Shown: in pieces, positions 1-8,151 of the stretch
How the letters are laid out: every line of letters begins with the position of its first letter
Numbering within the stretch: the first letter of the stretch is position 1
Assembly (NCBI RefSeq): GCF_016093545.1
Contig: NZ_JADKYX010000012.1
Location: 142,989 to 206,988 of the forward strand
Reading direction: 5' to 3'
Length of the DNA: 64,000 nucleotides
Source of the DNA: Massilia rhizosphaerae
GTDB lineage: Bacteria; Pseudomonadota; Gammaproteobacteria; Burkholderiales; Burkholderiaceae_D
Position numbers and translations under genes: made by a program
The notes under the pieces: model-generated
What the model saw: only the letters and a program-made list of their open reading frames with translations
Database searches by the model: none
Told to the model about the DNA's origin: nothing

Positions 1-3000
1 GGGCCTGTTGGTCGGCATTCTCCGGCAGGGTAAGCGCCGCCAAGGTAGGCAGGGGGGCTTGGAACGCGGCGCATATGCGCGACCAAGCTTCGCCCTCGAA
101 AGTGTTTTTGTCGACACTCCCGCCGTCGCCCACTGCACAGGTCAGGGCACCTTCAAGGGCATAGGAATCGACGCTGGCAGAGCCTGTCGCGAACGTCCAC
201 GCCGCGCCGCCTAGACCGTACTGAACGGCTAAAGGCGCGTCAGGGAGGTGTCGAATCAGTGTGGCCGCCTTGTCGGCCGAAACCGCGCCGGCATCTGCTG
301 CAGCCAAGACTTCGCGGAATTCCTCTAGCGCTACCGCCTCATGCGCACGCACGACCGGCCAGAACCACTTAGGGTAGCCGTTTAGTTCAAATCGACCGTA
401 GAAGAGGGCTTGCTTAACCTCGGCGTCGGACAGCGCCGGAAGCTTGGCTCCGTCCCCGAGGTCGAGATGAAGTCCCTGGAGGCCTGCGACTGTGACGTAG
501 TACGTGGTGTTACGCTCGGCCTCATTAAATTCGGGCGCGCGCTTACGCCAGATGGCGCTAAGTCCGGCGCGCGCAGCGCTCGCAAGTACAGGACCCGCCG
601 CCGTCTCGAACGCCGAGAAGTCGCACTCGCCGTAGCGCGAGTTGTTAGTTGTCTGGCTAAGCCATCGGGCAATCCCGGCAAGTGCATTCGTGTTCGAACC
701 GTCTTTCACGCTATCAACTTGAGTCAACAGTGCGACCTTTGAATGTTCGTCCAGTTCCAGCTTGTCTCGCTTCGCTTTCTGAGGGCGAGCAGCCGGCTTT
801 TGCGCAGCAGCGTTTTCCTTGAGCGTGGTCACCAGTTCGGTGAACCCAGGCTCGGCAAGCGCTTCAACATCGCGGTCTTCCCAAGGCCAGTACAGCCCGT
901 AGGAGACAAATGTCCTCCAGATTCCGTCAGAAGTTCGGTCACTTTGAGCGATAACCCTTCGAAGTAGGTTCTGGCGAACAGAGTCGGACAGCTTCAACGC
1001 GGCATGGAGCTCAGGCTGGTCGAAACGTCCGAAGTGGAGCCTGCCGTGCGCCTCGTAATACGTCAGGCACAGCTGGGTTCTGCGTTCGACAGGGAGGTTC
1101 TCGGCTTGAACAACGAGCGCAATTAACTCTTGAACAACCTCCGCGAAATTATCATACCGCTCGCTGTGCTCGTCACGCTTCACTTCATAGTGCTTCACCA
1201 TATAGAACAACAACTCCTCGGTCAGCGCCGCGAGTTGCTCAGGGCTTGCAGAGTCTGCGACGTCGTGCTTAAGAGTCCAACTGAGGTTGAAACCGCCGCC
1301 CTTGCGCATGTACTGCTTGCTTGTCAGTTCAGCAATCGTCGTAGCATCAAATTTTTTCCACGCGAGCTCGCTAAGAAGAAGGCGAAGCGTCCGTTCTTCA
1401 AGACGCGGACTCACCTTCGCTGCATCAGCGAGTGCCTGAGCATCGTCATCTCGTTCGAGCGACATCAAATACACGAGCTCAGCTGAATTCCCTAGCAGCT
1501 TCGTATAATCGTTGCCATGTTCGGACAGAACCTTGTCGCGCAAGACGTCGAGACGAGCGTGGGTAGCAATATCGAGAAGTGCGGTGCGCGCGTGCCAGTC
1601 GGAGCCAACGCTGCTGTAGGTCTCCAGAAGCGTAGGTTCAATTCCGGGCTTCGCGGCTTGCCAGTAGTTCTCCGCCGTCAGGGTGAACTGGTTCCGTCCG
1701 AGCGTGTCGCCGAGAGTGCTTAGCCGCACCAAGCTACGCTTCAACGCTGCACTCGCATCAGCCAACGGAACCTGCGTACTCCGCAGGTCACCAAAGAATG
1801 CAACGGCCTGCGGTTCAACTTCCAATAACTCCAACCTGCAGTGGACGTTGAATGTGGCCAGCCAGCCGGCGACACTCAGGTAAGCCCTATGTACTCCACA
1901 CTCACCCGTCGCCGCTCGCCAAGACAGCGCAGCAATAAGTCTGCGCGCGTCTTCGGGAGAGTGAACCAGTGATGAGAGACGCTTCGCGGCTAGGTAGGGG
2001 AGAAGTTGCTCAGGATACAGCTTGACCTGATGCTGTCCTGAGTCGATGAACAGCCTCGAGCCAAGCAGATACGTCAATGAACTCTCAGAAAGCAAGGAGC
2101 CTACGAGCGGCCGGCACGACAATACGCCATCCCGCACCTTGAGAGCACCCGCGGCCAACTCCATGTTTGGCAACTGACAAACTGCAGAAGCTGCCGCGAG
2201 CTTCGCCACAGCCTCGTCCAAGCTCTCCGGGGAGGGGCGTCCAACCAGCGACTCGCGGTGGTCAGAGCGCTGCTGAGCCTGAACACCAGCAACCATCCGC
2301 TCAAAGACGGAGCTTAGGTCGCTAGGCGGATTGGACAATGGGTCGACGTAAGACAATACGTCGAGACTTCCCGGGCCATCCGCGAGGTCATTTAGGCCGA
2401 AATGTCGCGCTGCATCCAGCAATGCCCTGCCGTCAGCGACATCATGGCGACTCTCGAGGTACAGCCTGGCGGCCTTGCTTGACAGAGGAAGCAACCTGAA
2501 GACCTTCAAGTGCTCCTTCGGGACGGCCATCGCTTTGACGGTGCTGCCGGCCTCGAACGCGGAGAATCCCGCGCTTGGCACATCAGTGGCATTCACTTCT
2601 TCTAACGTGTCGTCGGGCGACTCGTCCTTCGCGTCGCCCACATAGAGCGTTGTACAAAGCTCTGCTTGAATAACCTCAAGAACAGACGGCGTGAGAGTGG
2701 CGGGGCGCGACGAGAGAATCCAACTGACATCTGCGCCAGCACGTCCAACTGCCCTGGACACCCTACGAAGTGCAGATTGAAGCCCCGCCTCCCGACCAAG
2801 TGCCGCCTCGTCCAGCGAATCAACGAACAGGTGCAGTCGCTCGGTGGCCGCAGCCTCCCATTCTCCGAACGCTTTAGCCTCGGTCGCTTCAAGAGCGATT
2901 TGAAATTCGGGCTCTTCGAGAAGCCGGTGAAGGGCAACGAACACAGCATGCTTCCCTTCGTCACGAAGACGCTGCGCGCAAGCTCGCAGTTCCATTGTTT

Positions 3001-3163
3001 TGCCGAAGTTTGCACGAGCTGTGACAAGGGAAAAGCGTCCGGTGAGAAGTTGCTCCCAGCCTAGATGTTTGCGGCCCATGATATTCAGGGCCAGAAGTTC
3101 CTCGACCGAATACTTGGTCAAGAGTCCAAAACGTCGTTCAAGGTCGAGGTAGTCAGTCATCAT
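1..3163 (-). CDS. Large NACHT/STAND-like P-loop NTPase, C-terminus outside window
   Basis: An uninterrupted frame of 1,054 codons runs from ATG at 3163 (a second in-frame ATG is at 3160) to the left edge without a stop, so only the N-terminal part is visible. Seen near the N-terminus: a Walker A-like ARANFGKT (residues 49-56, first Gly replaced by Ala), a Walker B LHLFVDSLDE (110-119) and a sensor-like SSRP (151-154). That order and spacing fits NACHT/STAND NTPases. The next roughly 900 residues look helical, and I recognise no domain in them. There is no effector domain before the NTPase; if one exists it is past the window edge. The gene faces away from glmS, inside a Tn7-like island, and its base composition is less GC-rich than the housekeeping genes. 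Proteins of this kind are often anti-phage or other conflict ATPases, but that role is inference. No strong ribosome site is seen. Confidence 0.85.
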   Translation of the reverse strand, partial: MMTDYLDLERRFGLLTKYSVEELLALNIMGRKHLGWEQLLTGRFSLVTARANFGKTMELRACAQRLRDEGKHAVFVALHRLLEEPEFQIALEATEAKAFGEWEAAATERLHLFVDSLDEAALGREAGLQSALRRVSRAVGRAGADVSWILSSRPATLTPSVLEVIQAELCTTLYVGDAKDESPDDTLEEVNATDVPSAGFSAFEAGSTVKAMAVPKEHLKVFRLLPLSSKAARLYLESRHDVADGRALLDAARHFGLNDLADGPGSLDVLSYVDPLSNPPSDLSSVFERMVAGVQAQQRSDHRESLVGRPSPESLDEAVAKLAAASAVCQLPNMELAAGALKVRDGVLSCRPLVGSLLSESSLTYLLGSRLFIDSGQHQVKLYPEQLLPYLAAKRLSSLVHSPEDARRLIAALSWRAATGECGVHRAYLSVAGWLATFNVHCRLELLEVEPQAVAFFGDLRSTQVPLADASAALKRSLVRLSTLGDTLGRNQFTLTAENYWQAAKPGIEPTLLETYSSVGSDWHARTALLDIATHARLDVLRDKVLSEHGNDYTKLLGNSAELVYLMSLERDDDAQALADAAKVSPRLEERTLRLLLSELAWKKFDATTIAELTSKQYMRKGGGFNLSWTLKHDVADSASPEQLAALTEELLFYMVKHYEVKRDEHSERYDNFAEVVQELIALVVQAENLPVERRTQLCLTYYEAHGRLHFGRFDQPELHAALKLSDSVRQNLLRRVIAQSDRTSDGIWRTFVSYGLYWPWEDRDVEALAEPGFTELVTTLKENAAAQKPAARPQKAKRDKLELDEHSKVALLTQVDSVKDGSNTNALAGIARWLSQTTNNSRYGECDFSAFETAAGPVLASAARAGLSAIWRKRAPEFNEAERNTTYYVTVAGLQGLHLDLGDGAKLPALSDAEVKQALFYGRFELNGYPKWFWPVVRAHEAVALEEFREVLAAADAGAVSADKAATLIRHLPDAPLAVQYGLGGAAWTFATGSASVDSYALEGALTCAVGDGGSVDKNTFEGEAWSRICAAFQAPLPTLAALTLPENADQQA

Positions 3164-3311
3164 GGGGCTGCTTAGTCGGGTTCTTCTTCATTGCGTGACC
3201 GCCGGTAACTTTTGGAACTTTACATCAATGCAGTCATCTGGAAGAACGAAAGTAGAAGCCGAAATCAAATACGAACGAGCCCAAAAGCCGTATATCAGCT
3301 GTTTCAGCTTT

Positions 3312-3351
3312 ATCCGTTATTCAGCAAAATCAGAATATCTGCATAACGGAT
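3312..3351. promoter_or_regulatory. Inverted repeat, probable operator of the hipB-like gene
   Basis: A perfect 9-base inverted repeat, ATCCGTTAT at 3312-3320 and ATAACGGAT at 3343-3351, ends six bases before the hipB-like start codon. The left half carries TATCC, which also occurs in the TATCC-N8-GGATA operators of E. coli HipB. Autoregulation by the adjacent regulator is the natural reading, but it is inferred. Confidence 0.5.
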
Positions 3352-3357
3352 CCTCTG

Positions 3358-3624
3358 ATGTCTTCTACTCCGCCATCGGTTACGGTTCTCACTGCGGCTC
3401 ATTTGGGGCAGTTGCTGGTTTCAGCGCGCAAGGGTCGCAAGCTCACATAAGCCCAAGTTGGGTCGCGCCTCAACTTGAGTCAAAACCGCATCTCTTATCT
3501 AGAAAAGCATGCAGATGAACTGAGCTTCAAACAGTTGCTCGTTTACTGTGCAGTCGTCGGACTTCAGGTCCGAATTGGAGAGCGAGCCACCCTAGATGAT
3601 TCGAAAAGCACTGCGGAATGGTGA
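3358..3624 (+). pseudogene. hipB-like HTH antitoxin/regulator, broken by an in-frame TAA
   Basis: Read from ATG at 3358 to TGA at 3622-3624, this frame encodes an 88-residue HTH protein if one internal TAA (3448-3450, codon 31) is ignored. The reading through the stop is ...GRKLT*AQVGSRLNLSQNRI..., then SYLEKHADELSFKQLL, typical of Xre/HipB antitoxins of HipBA modules. The family normally has Gln or Glu at the stop position, so a single C-to-T change (CAA to TAA) would explain it. No hipA toxin frame follows; only short broken frames are present. It is therefore probably a decayed antitoxin remnant within the island. Translation could in principle restart downstream, but without the first HTH helices. 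Confidence 0.75.
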
Positions 3625-3686
3625 ACGCCCGAGAAGACTCGATAGTCAGTCTCAGCTGCTGCCAAGCAATCTCACGGATTGTTTGA

Positions 3687-3902
3687 CGGATACTGCCGCG
3701 AGGTAAAATCCGGGCGGAACGGGCCATCGCGAGTCGGCGAAGGGTTGAGGTGGGGATGCACTCGTCAGATGCGAAGTGCTTGCCAGCTCGAAAACACGAT
3801 ATTTGCGCCAGGATGCGACGCCACGAAGCCGTCTTGCCTAAGCGAAAACAGTCGGAGGTATTGCTCCAGGCTGCAGTCTGGCGCGTCCTAATGTCGCGGT
3901 AA
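3687..3902 (+). pseudogene. Possible gene remnant between hipB-like fragment and element end
   Basis: A short Arg-rich open frame covers 3687-3902 (stop TAA 3900-3902; only internal ATG at 3756, giving 48 codons). I do not recognise it. It abuts the terminal repeats of the Tn7-like element, so it may be the tail of a lost gene or chance. No tnsA-like sequence is visible here, although in Tn7 itself tnsA lies beside the glmS-proximal end. The rest of 3625-3902 shows only broken frames. Confidence 0.2.
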
Positions 3903-4009
3903 ATAAAAGCGTTTCTGACCAAGCATGACGCGGGTTTCGGGGGAGGTCTGCCCCCCGAAACGGACGCTTTTACGTAGCAAAAAACGCACGCTTCTATTTC
4001 CCGCCTACA
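3902..4009 (-). mobile_element. Tn7-like transposon end with TnsB-site-like repeats
   Basis: Read away from glmS, the element starts TGTAGGCGGGAAATAGAAG at 4009. This resembles the Tn7 right terminus, known to begin TGTGGGCGGACAATAAAG. Three imperfect repeats of about 20 bases share the core AAGCGT: 3978-3998 and 3954-3973 in the same orientation, and 3902-3922 inverted. They resemble the multiple TnsB-binding sites of Tn7 ends. Between them is a 10-base hairpin GTTTCGGGGG/CCCCCGAAAC (3934-3961). The end lies 24 bp past the glmS stop, the classical attTn7 position. No transposase gene is in the window; the other end is beyond the left edge. Confidence 0.7.
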
Positions 4010-4066
4010 CCGACACAATGTTCCAGCGCGCAGTTATTCAACCGTCACCGACTTCGCCAAATTCCT
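4010..4066 (-). other. attTn7-like target: glmS 3' end and candidate 5-bp target duplication
   Basis: The last glmS codons (encoding NLAKSVTVE) match the conserved segment that TnsD recognises in other bacteria. CCGAC at 4010-4014 lies directly between the element terminus and glmS-side DNA, so it is the candidate 5-bp target-site duplication. The second copy would be at the far end of the island, outside the window. Confidence 0.5.
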
Positions 4067-5863
4067 CGGCTTATCCACATCCGTCCCGCGCGCCAGCGCC
4101 GTGTGATACGCCAGCAACTGCAGCGCCGCCACGTGCAGGATCGGCGACAGCAGGCCGTAGTGTTCCGGCAGGCGGATCACGTGCAGGCCTTCGCTCGACG
4201 TGATCTGGGTGTCGACGTCGGCGAACACGTACAGTTGGCCGCCGCGGGCGCGCACTTCCTGCATGTTCGACTTCAGCTTTTCCAGCAGGGCGTCGTTCGG
4301 GGCGATCGTCACCACCGGCATCTCTTCCGTCACCAGCGCCAGCGGGCCGTGCTTGAGTTCCCCGGCCGGGTAGGCTTCGGCGTGGATGTACGAGATTTCC
4401 TTCAGCTTCAGCGCGCCTTCCAGGGCGATCGGGTAGTGGATGCCGCGGCCCAGGAACAGGGCGTTTTCCTTGCGGGCGAATTCGTCGGCCCACGCGATCA
4501 CCTGCGGCTCCAGCGCCAGCACGGACGACAGCGCGACCGGCAGGTGGCGCATCTGTTTCAGGTAGTTCGCTTCCTGCTCGTCGCTCAGGCGGCCGTTGAC
4601 CTGGGCCAGCGTCAGGGTCAGCAGGAACAGCGCGGCCAGCTGCGTGGTGAAGGCCTTCGTCGACGCGACGCCCACTTCGACGCCGGCGCGGGTGATGTAG
4701 GCCAGCTTGCACTCGCGGACCATGGCGCTGGTGGAGACGTTGCAGATCGTCAGTGTGTTCGTCATGCCGAGGCTGCGCGCGTGCTTCAGCGCGGCCAGCG
4801 TGTCGGCCGTTTCGCCCGACTGCGAGATCGTCACGACGAGGGTGCTCGGGTGCGGGACGCTGTCGCGGTAGCGGTATTCGCTGGCGATTTCGACGTTCAC
4901 CGGCACCTTGGCCACCGACTCGATCCAGTATTTCGCCGTGAGGCCCGCGTAATAGCTGGTGCCGCAGGCCAGGATCAGCACGCGGTCGATTTCCTTGAAC
5001 ACGCGGAACGCCTGGTCGCCGAACAGTTCCGGCATGATGCCCGTCACGCCTTCCAAGGTGTCGCCGACGACGCGCGGCTGCTCGAAGATTTCCTTCTGCA
5101 TGTAGTGGCGGTACGGGCCGAGCTCGGCCGCGCCCGTGTGCGCGTGCACGGTCTTGACCTCGCGCTCGGCCGGGCGGCCTTCCGCGTCGACGATCCAGTA
5201 GCGGGCCAGTTGCAGGTCGACCACGTCGCCTTCTTCCAGGTAGATGATCTGGTCGGTCGTGCCGGCCAGCGCCATCGCGTCGGAGGCGACGAAATTCTCG
5301 CCCTTGCCCAGGCCGACGATCAGCGGCGAGCCCTGGCGCGCGGCCACGACGCGATGCGGCTCTTCGCGGCAGAACACGGCGATCGCGTACGCGCCGTGCA
5401 GGCGCTTGACGGCCTGCTGCACGGTGTCGAACAGGTCGCCGTTGTACATGTGGTCGATCAGGTGGGCGATGACTTCCGTGTCGGTCTGGCTCTGGAACAC
5501 ATAGCCCAGGCCGGTCAGTTCGGCGCGCAGCTCATCGTGGTTTTCGATGATGCCGTTGTGGACGAGGGCGATGCGCGCGTCGTCGCTGTTCGGCGAGAAG
5601 TGCGGGTGGGCGTTCTTGGTGGCCGGTGCGCCGTGCGTCGCCCAGCGGGTGTGGGCGATGCCCGTAAAACCTTGCAGATGGGTTTCCTGGATCTGGGTTT
5701 CCAGGTCGGCCACGCGCGACGTGCTGCGCGAACGCTGCAGGCGGCCATCCACGTGCAGCGCCACGCCGCAGGAGTCGTAGCCGCGGTATTCAAGGCGCTT
5801 CAGTCCTTCGATGAGAACAGGGGTGATGTTGCGCTGGGCGACTGCTCCGACGATGCCACACAT
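4034..5863 (-). CDS. glmS: Glutamine--fructose-6-phosphate aminotransferase (isomerizing)
   Basis: GlmS makes glucosamine-6-phosphate from fructose-6-phosphate and glutamine, the entry step to UDP-GlcNAc for peptidoglycan and LPS, in the cytoplasm. The 609-residue protein has the family's usual length. It starts MCGIVGAVAQRN, so the N-terminal Cys nucleophile of the class II glutaminase is exposed after Met removal. The glutaminase half spans about 1-240; two SIS sugar-isomerase domains follow, with the SQSGETADTLAAL motif in the first and EGALKLKEISYIHAEAY in the second. The C-terminus is the invariant KSVTVE. The gene is divergent from an Lrp/AsnC regulator, and glmU, the next enzyme set of the pathway, lies nearby. 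Its 3' end is the insertion target of the island. Confidence 0.98.
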   Translation of the reverse strand: MCGIVGAVAQRNITPVLIEGLKRLEYRGYDSCGVALHVDGRLQRSRSTSRVADLETQIQETHLQGFTGIAHTRWATHGAPATKNAHPHFSPNSDDARIALVHNGIIENHDELRAELTGLGYVFQSQTDTEVIAHLIDHMYNGDLFDTVQQAVKRLHGAYAIAVFCREEPHRVVAARQGSPLIVGLGKGENFVASDAMALAGTTDQIIYLEEGDVVDLQLARYWIVDAEGRPAEREVKTVHAHTGAAELGPYRHYMQKEIFEQPRVVGDTLEGVTGIMPELFGDQAFRVFKEIDRVLILACGTSYYAGLTAKYWIESVAKVPVNVEIASEYRYRDSVPHPSTLVVTISQSGETADTLAALKHARSLGMTNTLTICNVSTSAMVRECKLAYITRAGVEVGVASTKAFTTQLAALFLLTLTLAQVNGRLSDEQEANYLKQMRHLPVALSSVLALEPQVIAWADEFARKENALFLGRGIHYPIALEGALKLKEISYIHAEAYPAGELKHGPLALVTEEMPVVTIAPNDALLEKLKSNMQEVRARGGQLYVFADVDTQITSSEGLHVIRLPEHYGLLSPILHVAALQLLAYHTALARGTDVDKPRNLAKSVTVE

Positions 5864-5911
5864 GGGAAACCTCCGAAATTGGTTGATGCAGGCACTGTAG
5901 AGCAGACCACA

Positions 5912-5986
5912 TGAAATAAGCTTTCTAAGTGCATTTAATTTTGATAGATTATTTCACAGAGCTTTCTAGATGAAATATCCTTTCAT
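5912..5986. promoter_or_regulatory. Divergent glmS/Lrp-type regulator intergenic region with inverted repeats
   Basis: The 146-bp gap between glmS and the Lrp/AsnC gene is AT-rich. It holds an 8-base inverted repeat TGAAATAA (5912-5919)/TTATTTCA (5949-5956) and a tighter one ATGAAA-N5-TTTCAT (5970-5986). Both resemble sites bound by autoregulating Lrp-family proteins; binding is inferred. Confidence 0.4.
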
Positions 5987-6009
5987 TTTTCTCGAAATAT
6001 TTTACTAAT

Positions 6010-6483
6010 ATGCCATCAGACGCCCCAATCCTGGACGATGTGGATCGTCGCATCCTGAATATCCTGCAGGTTGACGCTGCGCAGACCAATGCGGAGTTGG
6101 CGGAATTGGTACACGTGTCGCCGCCGACTTGCCTGCGCCGCGTCAAGCAGCTCACGGAAAATGGTGTTATCGAGCGGCAAGTCGCGATCGTGGCGCCGGA
6201 CAAGGTGGGGGCGCGCCTGTCCGCCATCGTCGAGATCACGCTGGACGTGCAGGCGGCCGACCGCATGGCGGAATTCGAACGCGTGGTGGCCGACGAGGCG
6301 GCCGTGCTGCAGTGCTACCGGGTGTCGCCCGGGCCGGATTTCGTGCTCATCGTGCAAGTGGCCGACATGCCGGCCTATCACGCCCTGGCGCACCGCCTGT
6401 TCACCACGCACAGCAATGTGCGCAACGTGAAAGCGTATTTTTCGACGTTCCGCAGCAAGTTCGAAACCCGTATCGCGATCTGA
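6010..6483 (+). CDS. Lrp/AsnC family transcriptional regulator
   Basis: A 157-residue protein of the usual Lrp/AsnC length. An N-terminal winged HTH lies at about residues 10-60 (DVDRRILNILQVDAAQTNAE, then LAELVHVSPPTCLRRVKQL), followed by a C-terminal RAM ligand-binding/oligomerisation domain (about 70-150) with the expected GPDFVLIVQVADMPAY. Such proteins bind amino acids or related ligands and regulate neighbours or amino-acid genes. It is divergent from glmS, but whether it regulates glmS is unknown. The start at 6010 has no clear Shine-Dalgarno sequence, so translation may start near the 5' end of a short leader. The regulated pathway cannot be told from sequence. Confidence 0.9.
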   Translation: MPSDAPILDDVDRRILNILQVDAAQTNAELAELVHVSPPTCLRRVKQLTENGVIERQVAIVAPDKVGARLSAIVEITLDVQAADRMAEFERVVADEAAVLQCYRVSPGPDFVLIVQVADMPAYHALAHRLFTTHSNVRNVKAYFSTFRSKFETRIAI

Positions 6484-6610
6484 CAGCCTGTGGATAACTC
6501 TGTGCACTCATTCGAGGTGCATGGGACGAAACACGGCCTCATCTCCCGCCACAAGCGGATTTCACCGCGTTTCTGAAACGATCAGGCGCGTGTAAAGCAC
6601 GCGGCGAACC

Positions 6611-6744
6611 TGTGGATGACTTTGTGGACGATCTTGTGGATAGACGGTTGACATCCCTGTGCACAGGCAGTGGATCAGGCTGTGATTACCCTGTGGGTTT
6701 GCCGTGGACTGCCTGTGAACATGCGGTGGAAAGCGCGTGGACAG
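6611..6744 (+). repeat. Helically phased array of 12 TGTGGA-type motifs (degenerate DnaA boxes)
   Basis: In the gap between the Lrp-type gene and glmU (3' ends facing), 9-mers related to TGTGGATNA (complement of the DnaA box TTATCCACA) start at 6611, 6623, 6635, 6646, 6658, 6669, 6681, 6692, 6703, 6714, 6725 and 6736. All are in the same orientation, 11 or 12 bp apart, about one helical turn. The first three are closest to consensus (TGTGGATGA, TGTGGACGA, TGTGGATAG). The unit at 6646 is weakest. A perfect box TGTGGATAA is at 6489-6497 and TGTGCACTC follows 12 bp later. Head-to-tail 9-mers with 2-3 bp gaps are the arrangement on which DnaA forms filaments at origins; function here is inferred. 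Confidence 0.6.
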
Positions 6745-6747
6745 GTC

Positions 6748-8124
6748 TTACTTCTTGACCTTGACCGGGCGCTTCCAACCTTCGATGGTCAGTTGCTTGG
6801 GACGCGAAATCGTCAGCTTGCCGGCCGGGGCATCCTTGGTCAGCGTGGTGCCGGCGCCGATCGTCGCGCCCTTGCCGACCGTGACCGGGGCCACCAGTTG
6901 GCTGTCGCTGCCGATGAATGCCTCGTCCTCGATGACCGTGCGAAATTTATTGGCGCCGTCGTAATTGCACGTGATCGTGCCGGCGCCGATGTTGACGCGC
7001 GAACCGACGTCGGCATCGCCCACATAGGCCAGGTGGTTCGCCTTGCTGTGCGCGGCGACCTTGCTGTTCTTGATCTCGACGAAGTTGCCCACGTGGACGT
7101 CCTCGCCCAGCTCGGTGCCCGGGCGCAGGCGCGCGTACGGGCCGATCACCGATTTTTCGCCCACGACGGCGCCTTCCAGGTGGCAGAACGGCTTGATCTG
7201 TGCGCCCGCCGCGACGGTCGCGTTCACGAGCACGCTGTTGGCGCCGACCGTCACGCCGTCGCCCAGTTCCACGCGGCCTTCGAACACGCAGCCGACGTCG
7301 ATGGTGACGTCGCGTCCGCAGACGAGTTCGCCGCGCACGTCGATGCGCGCCGGATCCATCAGCGTCACGCCCTTTTCGAGCAGGGCGATGGCGATGTTCA
7401 GCTGGTGACGGCGCTCGAGCTCGGCCAACTGCACCTTGCTGTTCACGCCCGCCACTTCCCATTCGGCCGACGGCTGCGCCGACACGACGGGCACGCCCGC
7501 CGCCACGGCCTGGGCCACGATGTCGGTCAGGTAGTACTCGCCCTGGGCATTATTGTTCTTCAGCCCGCCGAGCCAGCCCGTCAGGAAGCGGGTCGGGATC
7601 ACCATGATGCCGCTGTTGATTTCCTTGATGGCCCGTTCGAACTCGTTGGCATCCTTTTCTTCCACGATGCGCACGATCTGGCCGTTTTCGCGGACAATGC
7701 GGCCCAGGCCGAAGGGATTGTCCTGCTCGACGGTCAGGATGGCCAGCTTGTCGTCGCCGGCGGCCTCGACCAGGCGGCGCAGCGAAGCGACCGTCGTCAG
7801 CGGCACGTCGCCGTACAGGACGAGCGTCGGGGCGTTCTCGTCGATTTGCGGCAGGGCCTGCATCACGGCGTGACCGGTGCCCAGCTGCGGTTCCTGCAGG
7901 GCGGTATCGAGCGCGACGCCGCCCTCCGCCGACCAGGCCTGAACCGCACTCGGCACCGCTGCGCCGCCGTGCCCATAAATCACGCATAATTTACTCGGGT
8001 TCAGGCTGCGTGCCGTACTGATAACATGCTGCAATAGCGGCTTGCCTGCCAAAGGATGCAAGACCTTCGGCAGTGCGGATTGCATGCGCTTTCCCATGCC
8101 GGCGGCGAGGATGACTACGTTCAT
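6748..8124 (-). CDS. glmU: Bifunctional GlcN-1-P acetyltransferase / GlcNAc-1-P uridylyltransferase
   Basis: GlmU acetylates glucosamine-1-phosphate and then couples it to UTP to give UDP-GlcNAc, in the cytoplasm. The 458-residue length is standard. The N-terminal pyrophosphorylase domain (about 1-230) begins with LAAGMGKRMQSALPKVLHPL, the G-x-G-T/K-R-M nucleotide-binding loop. The C-terminal half is a left-handed beta-helix of hexapeptide repeats, including RLRPGTELGEDVHVGNFVE and a segment beginning NIGAGTITCNYDG. The C-terminus is basic. The gene is in the same pathway and orientation as glmS, but separated from it by the Lrp-type gene and the DnaA-box-like array, so the two are not a simple operon. 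Confidence 0.98.
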   Translation of the reverse strand: MNVVILAAGMGKRMQSALPKVLHPLAGKPLLQHVISTARSLNPSKLCVIYGHGGAAVPSAVQAWSAEGGVALDTALQEPQLGTGHAVMQALPQIDENAPTLVLYGDVPLTTVASLRRLVEAAGDDKLAILTVEQDNPFGLGRIVRENGQIVRIVEEKDANEFERAIKEINSGIMVIPTRFLTGWLGGLKNNNAQGEYYLTDIVAQAVAAGVPVVSAQPSAEWEVAGVNSKVQLAELERRHQLNIAIALLEKGVTLMDPARIDVRGELVCGRDVTIDVGCVFEGRVELGDGVTVGANSVLVNATVAAGAQIKPFCHLEGAVVGEKSVIGPYARLRPGTELGEDVHVGNFVEIKNSKVAAHSKANHLAYVGDADVGSRVNIGAGTITCNYDGANKFRTVIEDEAFIGSDSQLVAPVTVGKGATIGAGTTLTKDAPAGKLTISRPKQLTIEGWKRPVKVKK

Positions 8125-8151
8125 AAGCCGTTCTCAAACGAGTTAAAAAAG

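Noticed and set aside
3162..3518. A 118-codon plus-strand frame between the NTPase and the hipB-like relic
   Set aside because: It overlaps the hipB-type frame in another phase, has no ribosome site and no family resemblance.
3527..4018. A 163-codon minus-strand frame crossing the element end, as a possible tnsA
   Set aside because: It starts on the glmS side of the element terminus, overlaps the hipB relic, and has no TnsA-like motif.
4103..5914. A 603-codon frame on the plus strand opposite glmS
   Set aside because: Antisense to a fully conserved gene; composition (Arg, His, Asp, Val rich) is typical of high-GC shadow frames.
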